A stretch of DNA of 64,000 nucleotides from Emticicia sp040253585 (GTDB lineage: Bacteria > Bacteroidota > Bacteroidia > Cytophagales > Spirosomataceae): assembly GCF_040253585.1 (NCBI RefSeq), contig NZ_JBELAU010000002.1, positions 377,496 through 441,495 on the forward strand, in the 5' to 3' direction. The notes below the pieces were generated by a model. The model was not told where the DNA came from. It did not search any database and worked only from the letters and a program-made list of their open reading frames with translations. A program made the position numbers and the translations under genes. This document shows positions 28,801-35,471 of the stretch, in pieces. The stretch's first letter is position 1. Each line of letters opens with the position of its first letter.

Positions 28801-28905
28801 GGCCTTAGGCATATTGAGCAATGAATTAACTCCAATTGCCATAATCATTACAAAAATGATAATGGTAAATTGGTAGTTTTTGACGGAAAATTCGACGAGA
28901 CGCAT
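25867..28905 (-). CDS. RND efflux pump, inner-membrane permease (AcrB/MexF-like)
   Basis: The 1012-residue protein is a standard proton-driven RND pump. An N-terminal span (FTIIIFVMIMAIGVN) is followed by a periplasmic porter domain starting YPGTSPADMEKLI, then clusters of spans. The central transmembrane relay segment (GLVIALGLLVDDSIVVVEN, with two Asp) is present. The C-terminal half repeats the layout. It would form the export complex with the membrane-fusion protein (29365) and TolC-like channel (31036) of the same operon. Substrates cannot be predicted. An inserted four-helix-bundle gene with heptad arms separates it from the fusion-protein gene. Confidence 0.95.
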   Translation of the reverse strand: MRLVEFSVKNYQFTIIIFVMIMAIGVNSLLNMPKAEDPALKATFNSIVVVYPGTSPADMEKLIVNPIEDKMSEISDIKKVISTSDEGVAQIRLEFVHSINPDDKYNEVVRELNAIRSKLPADIYSMDVLRFTPEGVNIIQCALMSETTPYKDLEKEADNLKDKLLKVKSIKTSEIWAFPKQQVTISINLDKMAQFRIPLNRVLGAIQSENANVPAGNIEIGSRKFSVKTSGSYENLDEIKSTIVSSSGTTVTYLRDIADVKFDYEEENYLGRLNGKRAVFITATMKDGSNIFKTGEEIRPIIDSFAKNLPPDIKFEQSFDQVKSVSTRLFGLARDFGIAILLVLITLIPLGIRPAIIVMISIPLSLAIGLTMLDLAGFGINQLSVVGLVIALGLLVDDSIVVVENIARFLRTGMPRREAAIEATKQISLAVLGCTATLIFAFLPLCFLPESAGDFIRSLPMAVIMTIIASLFVSLTIVPFLASQLMPREEHGENIVLRLMKKGIEGSYRKVLHKALSYPKTALLVAVLIFVGSLALIPIVGMSVFPRSEKPQFLINIETPLGTSLSETDKAARFVEKELLKHKIVKNFATNVGKSNPRIYYNTLPVGGTLSNYSQLFVQLQDKVEVPEREQFIDELRGIFDSYAGAKIRVIQFEQGAPFEAPLAVRIMGENLDSLRVISAKVEQAFKDTKGTIYVNNALSAQNVDLRVNINKDKAGMLGIPTVDIDRTIRMGIAGVNLGIYKEKEGEEMNLNVNLPREQRPSMDVFSKIFVANQMGTLVPLSQLATVGFETSPNRINHYDRDRYSTVSAFIKSGFLTPNVTKEAVEKLNKIKLPKGYEFKMAGEVERSAETFGGLGTIIIITIFGIIAILILEFKTFKSTFIVLSVIPLGMIGAILILLFTGNSLSFTAIVGIIALAGIEVKNSILLVDYTNFLRKENGLSIDEAIEEAGETRFIPIVLTTMTAIGGMIPLIMEHSPLYSPLALVIVGGLISSLILTRIVTPVMYKLLPPSV

Positions 28906-28908
28906 TAT

Positions 28909-28943
28909 AATTAAGAATTAAGAATGTAGAATTAAGAATGAAA
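28909..28943. repeat. Heptad array, left arm of the four-helix-bundle cassette
   Basis: Units begin at 28909, 28916, 28923, 28930 and 28937 (AATTAAG, AATTAAG, AATGTAG, AATTAAG, AATGAAA), exactly 7 bases apart. It begins 4 bases after the RND pump start codon on the minus strand, and is followed by the palindrome GAAACGTTTC (28944-28953). The matching right arm is at 29346-29373. Confidence 0.85.
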
Positions 28944-28954
28944 GAAACGTTTCA

Positions 28955-29323
28955 TTAGTCATTATTTTCTCTTGTTGTTTTTAGAATTGATGCAAGAATT
29001 TTCTTTATTTCATCACAATCTGAATAAATAGAAGTATATTGATTTTCATCTAAATAATCGGTGGCTTTCAGTAGCCTTAGCCAATAGAGGGTTTCACGAG
29101 TTTCTTTATATGAGATTCCAATTTTTGAAGCAAATTCTTTTCGACTAAATGCTCCCACTGCCTCTTCCACATTTGCACCTATTGAAGTTCCGCTTCTAAG
29201 AATTTGCTTCGCAAGGGAGTCTATATCTTTATGATTTTTTTTCAACCACTGATAAAGTCGAATAATTCTTACCGAAAATGCAAAGGATTTATCTACAATA
29301 ATATTTGAAGAATTAGATTCCAT
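28955..29323 (-). CDS. Four-helix-bundle protein (23S rRNA intervening-sequence / S23 family)
   Basis: The 122-residue product fits the four-helix-bundle family known from 23S rRNA intervening sequences and from bAvd-type proteins. Visible signature pieces are KSFAFSVRIIRLYQWL, QILRSGTSIGANVEEA, SRKEFASKIGISYKETRETLYWLRLL. Members form homopentamers and are basic, RNA- or reverse-transcriptase-linked proteins; the cell role of stand-alone copies is unknown. It interrupts an RND efflux operon and is bracketed by heptad arrays that are reverse complements, the plan of an rRNA intervening sequence with an ORF in its loop. Confidence 0.9.
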   Translation of the reverse strand: MESNSSNIIVDKSFAFSVRIIRLYQWLKKNHKDIDSLAKQILRSGTSIGANVEEAVGAFSRKEFASKIGISYKETRETLYWLRLLKATDYLDENQYTSIYSDCDEIKKILASILKTTRENND

Positions 29324-29345
29324 AAATTTAAAAATTAAATACCAT

Positions 29346-29373
29346 CATTCTTAATTCTGCATTCTTAATTAGA
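29346..29373. repeat. Heptad array, right arm of the four-helix-bundle cassette
   Basis: CATTCTT, AATTCTG, CATTCTT and AATTAGA begin at 29346, 29353, 29360 and 29367, exactly 7 apart. It is the reverse complement of the left arm (CTTAATT versus AATTAAG). It supplies the last codons and the stop of the membrane-fusion gene, so that gene's C-terminus (INSN) is encoded by repeat sequence. Confidence 0.8.
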
Positions 29374-30408
29374 ATTTATCTTCACCTTTGCATTATCGCT
29401 CAAGAAATTAGCTCCTTTTGTTACAATCTGGGTGCCTTCATTTATGCCTGAATTGATGGCAACATTGCTTCCAAAGATGCTCCCAACGTTTACGGAAATT
29501 TTACTAACTGATTGATTTGTAGCGTTGTAAGCATATACAAACGCCGTGTTTTTATCAGCCTCAACTAATGCTTCAATCGGAACAGCGAGTGTAGAAGCAC
29601 CTTTTCCAGTCGAAATTTCAGCTTTGGCTACGAAGCCAGAGATGAGTTTTTTGCCGTTGGGTTGAATCTGTAATTCGGCCTCGAATGTACCAGTAGCAGG
29701 GTTTACAGTTTGGGCTATTTGCGTAATTCGAGCTTGAAAGGCTTCGTTTGGATAAGCATCTAAATAGACCGTTGCCACATCACCGATTTTTACTTTTACT
29801 ACATCACGGTCGGCCAAACCTACGTTTACGATATAGGCACTTTCGCCCGTTCCGAGAATAAATGCTGGGGCAAACGGCGTGATGAGTTCGCCTTGTTCAG
29901 CTATTTTTCTAAGAATACGTCCGCTCGTTGGGGCGTAAATTCTTGAGAGTTTTTGGTTAAATTCGGCAACTTGTACGCTTTGTTTGGCTACATCGAAACC
30001 TGTGGTTGCATCTTGAACATTGGTGAGTGTAGTGGCTTCGTCGGCGTAGAGTTTTTTTACTCGTTCCAAATCTCTTTCTGATTTTTCTAAGCCCAGTTTT
30101 GCTTGGCGAACTTGGGCATCAATTTCTGACAAATCGAGTTCGGCTAAAAGTTGTCCTTCTTTTACAGATTGTCCTTCTTGTACATAAATTCTACGAATCA
30201 TCCCGCCAGTTTTAAATGCCAATTTCATTTCTGATTTTGACGAAAGCACACCACTCGCAATAATTGGTTCACTCAATGATTTACGGCCAACTGGTTGCAC
30301 TTCAACCGTCAGAATCTCTTCGGCTTCTGCTTTCTTTGTTTCTTGTTTCTTGCCACAACTTGCTATCAATAAAGTAGTTGCAAAAATAATGAGCGTACAA
30401 CTTTTCAT
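29365..30408 (-). CDS. RND efflux membrane-fusion protein (AcrA/HlyD-like)
   Basis: The 347-residue lipoprotein has lipobox TLLIASC at its start, then a lipoyl half-motif (IYVQEGQSVKEGQLLAELD), a coiled-coil hairpin (about residues 85-150), the second lipoyl half and a beta-barrel, ending in a membrane-proximal domain. It bridges the pump and the outer channel. The gene is 8 bases downstream of the quinone-oxidoreductase gene. Its extreme C-terminus overlaps the right arm of the heptad cassette, so the original end may have been replaced. Confidence 0.94.
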   Translation of the reverse strand: MKSCTLIIFATTLLIASCGKKQETKKAEAEEILTVEVQPVGRKSLSEPIIASGVLSSKSEMKLAFKTGGMIRRIYVQEGQSVKEGQLLAELDLSEIDAQVRQAKLGLEKSERDLERVKKLYADEATTLTNVQDATTGFDVAKQSVQVAEFNQKLSRIYAPTSGRILRKIAEQGELITPFAPAFILGTGESAYIVNVGLADRDVVKVKIGDVATVYLDAYPNEAFQARITQIAQTVNPATGTFEAELQIQPNGKKLISGFVAKAEISTGKGASTLAVPIEALVEADKNTAFVYAYNATNQSVSKISVNVGSIFGSNVAINSGINEGTQIVTKGANFLSDNAKVKINSN

Positions 30409-30416
30409 ATATTTTT

Positions 30417-30995
30417 CTATTTTTGTTCAAACCCTAATTTTTCTAATTTCTTTATCCAATTGGCTCGATAGCTATCTTTTGATAATCGAATCGGGCCGAT
30501 TGTAGTTGTTCGGACTGGCTTTATACCTACAAAATGAAAGGTTAATTGCTTCATAGCGTGATAACTCGGACGGCCATAATAGAGCCAATAATACCAAGCT
30601 GGTTGGTCGAGTGTGCTGATGATATGGCCTGAACGTCCCTTCAAAAGTTTTTTCCACCATAACGAATTTTCTATTTTTTCGTAGGCAATTCCTGGTAAGA
30701 AGATTCTATCGAAAAAACCTTTTAAAAGTGCAGGAACAGAACCCCACCAAACTGGATAAAATAGCACAATATGCTCCGCCCATTTGATTTTTTCGATGGA
30801 TTCGAGTAAATCAGGTTCTAATTCAGTGCGTTTTCGATAGCCAAATTGTAAGTTTGGGTTAAACTGCAAATCACGAACGATGATTTCTTTTATCTCAGCA
30901 TCTGATGTAATTGCTCCTTTTTTGTAGGCTTCGTAAAGAGCAAAATTGAAACTTTCAGCGTCTGGATGTCCTTGAATAAGTAATATTTTTTTCAT
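30417..30995 (-). CDS. Flavodoxin-like NAD(P)H dehydrogenase (quinone) family protein
   Basis: The 192-residue product has a flavodoxin-like fold with FMN/FAD-binding segments: KILLIQGHPDAESFNFALY at the start, WAEHIVLFYPVWWGSVPALLKGFFDR (split here) in the middle. The family (MdaB, KefF, NQO-type) reduces quinones with NAD(P)H in two-electron steps. The gene sits between the tolC-like and membrane-fusion genes in the efflux operon. This suggests that the pump responds to quinones or similar electrophiles; this is an inference from context. Confidence 0.85.
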   Translation of the reverse strand: MKKILLIQGHPDAESFNFALYEAYKKGAITSDAEIKEIIVRDLQFNPNLQFGYRKRTELEPDLLESIEKIKWAEHIVLFYPVWWGSVPALLKGFFDRIFLPGIAYEKIENSLWWKKLLKGRSGHIISTLDQPAWYYWLYYGRPSYHAMKQLTFHFVGIKPVRTTTIGPIRLSKDSYRANWIKKLEKLGFEQK

Positions 30996-31035
30996 AGATA
31001 TATAGCTGTTATAAAGGCATTAGTACTGATAATAT

Positions 31036-32397
31036 TTATTTCACCGCCCCAACCTTATCTAAAGCCGCCTGCTTCACCAAAATATCATATTTGGCAACCG
31101 ATTCTTGCAAACGTGCTGTGATTATCTCGTTTGATGCACGTAGATATTCAATCATAATTGCTTGACCGTTTCGGTAGCGACTTTCTACTATTTTGAAATA
31201 TTTCTCAGCTTTTGCTGTACCATCTTTTGCAGTTATTAATGACTTTTTTGCTGCTTCTAACTCAAAATATGCTTGTGAAACCTGCAATTGAATCTGTTTT
31301 TGTACTTCTTCGAGTTTCGCATCAAGGATGTTTTTTTGAATTTTTGCTTGCTGAATCTTCGATTTTTTCTCGTAACCGTGATACAAATCCCAGCTCAAAC
31401 CTAACTGAATTACGGTATAGGCTTGATTTTTGAAAGTATATCCAAAGCCTTGAAAACCAACATTTCCACCTACAAAAACCTGCGGACGAATGGCATTCAT
31501 TTCTTGCAATTTGATAGCCGTTTCGCTGACTTTAATATTTGTTCGTAGCTGAGAAAGTTCCTGACGATGAGCTAAAGCATCTTCTTTTATTTGAGCCAAA
31601 CCAGTTGATGGGGTAGCATAATTTACCAAATTTGTATCCGCCACGATTTCGGCAGAAAAGTCACGATTCATCAAATAATTCAAGAAAACTTGTACCGATT
31701 GACGATTTTTATCGAGAACTGCTACTTGCTGGTCGAGTTTGCTTACTTCGTATTCGGCCGAATAGATTACGTCTTTGGTGGCTACATTATTACCAACGAG
31801 TTTTTCGTTGAGTTTTACAAAATCGCTTAGTAGTTTTCTTGACGCATCAAAAATCTTTTGAGCTTCGAGCATTTGTAAATATTGCAGATAGGCAGTTGTG
31901 ATACTATAACGGATTTCATTTTCTAAAACTCGTTTTTTTGCTTCTTGTGCCGAAAGTAAATCTCTTTGAATGAGCAAATTATATCGAATATCGGTATTGA
32001 AAATCGGATACTGAAAACTCAGTTTGGTATCATGAAAATTATTAGGAGCAAGCAATTGATTGACGTTTTCGACTTGCGGAAAATTATTAGTTTTGGTCAG
32101 TTGATTGAGCGTAGAATAAACAGGATTCAATAAATCACCAATTGGGAATTCTAACCTACGCCCACCCGCTGCTAAGGTATAATTTGGGTTAAATGTGACC
32201 TTGGGCATAAAATTCGCCTTAGCTTGTGTGATATTTTCGGCCGATTTTAAGATTTCGAGGCGTTCTTGTTTCAGACCCAAATTTTGTTTCAAGCCTTCCT
32301 GAATATAAGATTCAAGAATGGGTGATGACGGAACGCCGCCCGTTTGTGCAAATACCCATAAAGGACTGATAAATAAGTATATATATAGTTTTTTCAT
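31036..32397 (-). CDS. TolC-family outer-membrane efflux channel
   Basis: The 453-residue product has a signal peptide (LYIYLFISPLWVFAQ), then the two-fold repeat of an outer-membrane efflux factor: long helical runs, the NPNYTL and GLSWDLYHG barrel segments, and ...QATQKALDKVGAV-like C-terminal helix. It is the outer channel for the pump of this operon. It is the first gene of the tolC-nqo-mfp-(4HB)-rnd transcription unit and has a likely TetR operator 24-38 bases upstream of its start. Confidence 0.92.
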   Translation of the reverse strand: MKKLYIYLFISPLWVFAQTGGVPSSPILESYIQEGLKQNLGLKQERLEILKSAENITQAKANFMPKVTFNPNYTLAAGGRRLEFPIGDLLNPVYSTLNQLTKTNNFPQVENVNQLLAPNNFHDTKLSFQYPIFNTDIRYNLLIQRDLLSAQEAKKRVLENEIRYSITTAYLQYLQMLEAQKIFDASRKLLSDFVKLNEKLVGNNVATKDVIYSAEYEVSKLDQQVAVLDKNRQSVQVFLNYLMNRDFSAEIVADTNLVNYATPSTGLAQIKEDALAHRQELSQLRTNIKVSETAIKLQEMNAIRPQVFVGGNVGFQGFGYTFKNQAYTVIQLGLSWDLYHGYEKKSKIQQAKIQKNILDAKLEEVQKQIQLQVSQAYFELEAAKKSLITAKDGTAKAEKYFKIVESRYRNGQAIMIEYLRASNEIITARLQESVAKYDILVKQAALDKVGAVK

Positions 32398-32420
32398 ATT
32401 TACTAATACTATATCAATTT

Positions 32421-32435
32421 ATGAACACTGTTAAG
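32421..32435. promoter_or_regulatory. Putative TetR operator ahead of the efflux operon
   Basis: ATGAACACTGTTAAG reads, on the minus strand, CTTAACAGTGTTCAT. It matches 13 of 15 bases of the palindrome ahead of tetR (33583-33597). It lies 24-38 bases upstream of the tolC-like start. Confidence 0.7.
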
Positions 32436-32445
32436 TTGTAGTTCT

Positions 32446-32474
32446 AAAAAAAGGTCAGACATGTTAGTCAGACC
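32446..32474 (-). terminator. Terminator after the thioesterase gene
   Basis: On the minus strand GGTCTGAC pairs with GTCTGACC-like sequence (one mismatch) and is followed by a T-run (A-run on plus). It ends tetR-paaI transcription before the efflux operon promoter. Confidence 0.7.
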
Positions 32475-32481
32475 ATAATAA

Positions 32482-32919
32482 TTACATTTTTATGCCAGTC
32501 GTTACCAAATTAGAAGTACATTTAGCCACGATTTTATGTTCTGAGTTTCTGACTTCACACTCCATGTTAATAACCGTTTTTCCTGCTCTAATTACTTTCG
32601 ATTTTACGTAAACGACATCACCGACTTTGGCAGGAAGTAAATAATCAACACTCAAATTGATTGTTGAGTAAAAACTCTCACGACCGAGCGAAAAAACAGT
32701 CATTCCCATCACATCATCCATCATTGAAGCAGTTACTCCACCATGAAGAATTTTGCCTGGATTTGTCATTTCTTCACGCACCACAAATTCAACTGTGAGT
32801 GAGCCTTCTTCTACTGCAATCAGTTTACCATTAAGCCAACGCCCCAAAGCTGATGGACTCATTTCAGCTGAATTTTTGCCGATATTTGATATAAAATAAT
32901 CTAAAACCTGATTTGTCAT
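32482..32919 (-). CDS. PaaI-family hotdog thioesterase
   Basis: The 145-residue product is a single hotdog domain: GKILHGGVTASMMDDVMG carries the catalytic His/Gly/Asp region of PaaI-type acyl-CoA thioesterases. It probably hydrolyses an aryl- or acyl-CoA. It follows tetR with 2 bases between stop and start, so they are one transcript. The link to an efflux regulator suggests that it detoxifies or recycles a CoA ester related to the TetR ligand; this is an inference. Confidence 0.88.
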   Translation of the reverse strand: MTNQVLDYFISNIGKNSAEMSPSALGRWLNGKLIAVEEGSLTVEFVVREEMTNPGKILHGGVTASMMDDVMGMTVFSLGRESFYSTINLSVDYLLPAKVGDVVYVKSKVIRAGKTVINMECEVRNSEHKIVAKCTSNLVTTGIKM

Positions 32920-32921
32920 TG

Positions 32922-33572
32922 TTACTTTTTATACGTTTTTAAAATCTCCACAAATTTAGCATAGGCATCTTCTAAAAGTTGAATTCTTTTTTCTTCGGGG
33001 AAAATCACGGTTCGGCGGCGTAAATGTAGTGTTGCCAGTCCATGCACTAAACTCCATACCATCACCGAAATAGTTTCGTTGTCTGCATCTTTAAAGTACC
33101 CTGCTTTCATGCAATCTGCTACTACAAATTTGAGTGTTTCAAAGGCACGCTCGCCATCGCACCAAATTTCTTCTCGACACTCCAAGGTTTCCATTGGGGC
33201 AGTCATAACAAACATCAAATCGTATAATTCTGGATTTTCAAAAGCGTATTTTAGATAATGTTTTCCCAATGAAATCAATCTTTCAAAAGGGTCGGCTTCA
33301 CCCATAATTCCTGCTTGCATGGCTTGCATCAATGCACTAAAAGCTTCAACGTGCAAAGCAAAAAGAATCTCATTTTTGTCTTTAAAATACAAATAAATCG
33401 TTCCTGCACTATATTCTATAACCTCTGCTATATTCCGAATACTCGTTTTTTCAAATCCCTGCTCCAAAAAAAGCGACCGAGCGGCATCCAGAATCTGTCG
33501 CTTCATTTCTACTTTTTCCCTTTCTTTTCTATCAATTACACCCATTTGGAAATTAACCATTTTACTTAACAA
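32922..33572 (-). CDS. TetR-family transcriptional repressor
   Basis: The product has 216 residues with an N-terminal TetR HTH: RQILDAARSLFLEQGFEKTSIRNIAE (shortened: RSLFLEQGFEKTSIRNIAE) then GTIYLYFKDKNEILF. The C-terminal ligand domain has several Trp, Cys and Met. An alternative start 30 bases downstream (33542) would skip the first 10 residues. The palindromes at 33583-33597 (own promoter) and 32421-32435 (efflux operon) are the likely binding sites, so it would control itself, the thioesterase and the pump. Confidence 0.93.
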   Translation of the reverse strand: MLSKMVNFQMGVIDRKEREKVEMKRQILDAARSLFLEQGFEKTSIRNIAEVIEYSAGTIYLYFKDKNEILFALHVEAFSALMQAMQAGIMGEADPFERLISLGKHYLKYAFENPELYDLMFVMTAPMETLECREEIWCDGERAFETLKFVVADCMKAGYFKDADNETISVMVWSLVHGLATLHLRRRTVIFPEEKRIQLLEDAYAKFVEILKTYKK

Positions 33573-33582
33573 TGCAAATAAA

Positions 33583-33597
33583 ATGAACAGTGTTCAT
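33583..33597. promoter_or_regulatory. Putative TetR operator in its own promoter
   Basis: ATGAACA-G-TGTTCAT is a perfect 7-bp palindrome around one base, 11-25 bases upstream of the tetR start. On the minus strand it sits between a TTTG and a TTTATTTG box spaced about 20 bases apart, i.e. inside the promoter, which fits autorepression. Confidence 0.75.
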
Positions 33598-33666
33598 AAA
33601 AACAAATATTTTTTAAAATTTTATCTAAAACATCTGCACCCAAAGTTTCAAATTCTAATTCTACAT

Positions 33667-33706
33667 TAAAAAAGTGTGACACATTTTAGAAATATGCCAC
33701 ACTTTT
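33667..33706 (-). terminator. Terminator between bshC and tetR
   Basis: AAAAAGTGTG and CACACTTTTT form a 10-bp stem with a long loop. It is downstream of bshC on the minus strand. Confidence 0.7.
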
Positions 33707-33749
33707 TGTATTCTCAGTTAAACATCAGACCTTCGGTGCAGACGTTTTT

Positions 33750-35294
33750 TTAAATCTCAATAATATTAAAGCTGTAATCAATCGGGTCGAAGGCTTCGAG
33801 AAGTTTGTTGATGAATTCTTTATCATTAAGATAAAAATTCAAGAAATTTTCTTTGCGTTCTTGCAAACCACCATCGGGGAAAAGTTTTTGTTTTAGTGCC
33901 AAAAGCTGTGTAACCGATGTTTCTTGGTTGCGTTCTTCGGCTTTTTTGATACGTTTTTCGAGATTTTCGAGCGAACTGATAATTTTTGATTTTTCGGCCT
34001 CAACTGCACCTTTCATAGTTTGGTCAATGGCCAGTGATTTTTTCAAGATTCGTTCAAAAACTTCACTTACATCATCAATTTCAAAAGCCAAACTCAACGA
34101 ATTCTCAGAGTTTCGCTCTACATAACTTCTACGCAGGCTTACTTCATCAGCAAAAAGTTCTTCTGCCGTAATTCCGAGTTTATCAATGCGTTTTTGACTC
34201 GCTTGGTTGATTACTAAAGCAAAATTACGAGGCATCAGCAATGGAAATTGCTCACCATAATGGTCGAAAATACCTTTGAGTTGTAGCCAATAAGGTACTT
34301 CAGAAGGACCACCAATATAAGCTAAATTTGGCAGAATTATTTCTTGATAAAGCGGACGCAAAACTACATTTGGACTGAAACTTTGTGGCTGATTATCAAG
34401 TATTTGTAATATTTCAGATTCTGAAAAAGAAAATTCAGAGTTCAAAACTTTATAAACACCATCTTCTTTAACGATGCGTTCACGAAGCCCATCTTGTAGA
34501 TAAAAAAAATTGATTTCACGAGGTGTAATTTGGGTATGATAACCCATTTCGTTCAATTCATTTGAAGTTTTCGTAACGATTTCGTTAGCCGAATTTTTTA
34601 ATAAATCATCTTTAATGATATCGCTAAAAATACCTTTCAGTGCAGCATCATCGGCATCTACACAAACTAAACCTTCGCTTCCGAAAAGTTGGTTCATATA
34701 TTGTCGAGCGGCATTGGCAAGTGTTGTATTTTTTAAATATGCTTCTTCAAATATTGCTGGTTTTTCAGAAAGTTCATCGAAAATTGCCTGTAATTCGGTA
34801 GGATTCATGCGTCCAACCGCACCTTTTTGTTCAGTTTCCCATTTATGAGTTTTCCCGAAAAGATTAAAAGAAGCGATTTCAGCAAAATCGTGGTCTTCGC
34901 TCGCCATCCAATAAACAGGCACAAAATTATAGGCAGGAAATTCGGCTTTTAATTTTTTGGCTAAATTGATAATCGTAACGATTTTATAAATCACATAAAG
35001 CGGGCCCGTGAAAATATTGAGCTGATGCCCAGTCGTAACGGTGAAGGTATTTGACTCTAAAAGAATATCAAGATTTGGCTTATTTTCTAAAACTTTGTAT
35101 TGTTTTTCGAGTACCGAAACCAGCGTTTGGCGTTTATCGGCAGTAAATTCCCTTGATTCAATTACTTTATTAAAGCCCTGAAGATCAGGATATTGATTGT
35201 AGAATTTTTCAAGATTTTCGTTTTTTGAGATATAATCTAAAAAAAGTTTCGGAAATGCACCGACCGAATTTAACGCTATTTGTTGAGAGGGCAT
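33750..35294 (-). CDS. bshC: Bacillithiol biosynthesis cysteine-adding enzyme
   Basis: The 514-residue product matches BshC. Family signatures seen are TVTTGHQLNIFTGPLYVIYK, NFVPVYWMASEDHDF, then GAVGRM and LRPLYQEIILPNLAYIGG, with a coiled-coil C-terminal part. It would join cysteine to glucosaminyl-malate to make bacillithiol, the low-molecular-weight thiol of many Bacteroidota and Firmicutes. bshA and bshB are not in the window. It stands alone, and is separated from the acyl-CoA ligase gene by a heptad element. Confidence 0.95.
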   Translation of the reverse strand: MPSQQIALNSVGAFPKLFLDYISKNENLEKFYNQYPDLQGFNKVIESREFTADKRQTLVSVLEKQYKVLENKPNLDILLESNTFTVTTGHQLNIFTGPLYVIYKIVTIINLAKKLKAEFPAYNFVPVYWMASEDHDFAEIASFNLFGKTHKWETEQKGAVGRMNPTELQAIFDELSEKPAIFEEAYLKNTTLANAARQYMNQLFGSEGLVCVDADDAALKGIFSDIIKDDLLKNSANEIVTKTSNELNEMGYHTQITPREINFFYLQDGLRERIVKEDGVYKVLNSEFSFSESEILQILDNQPQSFSPNVVLRPLYQEIILPNLAYIGGPSEVPYWLQLKGIFDHYGEQFPLLMPRNFALVINQASQKRIDKLGITAEELFADEVSLRRSYVERNSENSLSLAFEIDDVSEVFERILKKSLAIDQTMKGAVEAEKSKIISSLENLEKRIKKAEERNQETSVTQLLALKQKLFPDGGLQERKENFLNFYLNDKEFINKLLEAFDPIDYSFNIIEI

Positions 35295-35354
35295 ATTTAT
35301 GTTTTTTTCTTTGCTCTAAACAGAACACGAAAAAATGCGTGTGGGTTTCACAAA

Positions 35355-35468
35355 ATGGTTAATGGTTAATGGCTAATGGTTAACGAATGTTTTAATTTAT
35401 TGATAATCAACACATTACCAATAAATCACAAAACATTCATCATTCATAATTTATCATTAACCATTAAA
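35355..35468. repeat. Heptad-repeat inverted pair, ATGG/CATT word
   Basis: ATGG occurs at 35355, 35362, 35369 and 35376, exactly 7 bases apart. The right arm has CATT at 35434, 35441, 35455 and 35462, with a degenerate unit at 35448. The arms are partly reverse complements (TAACCAT versus ATGGTTA). The right arm ends 4 bases before the acyl-CoA ligase stop region. Confidence 0.8.
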
Positions 35469-35471
35469 AAT

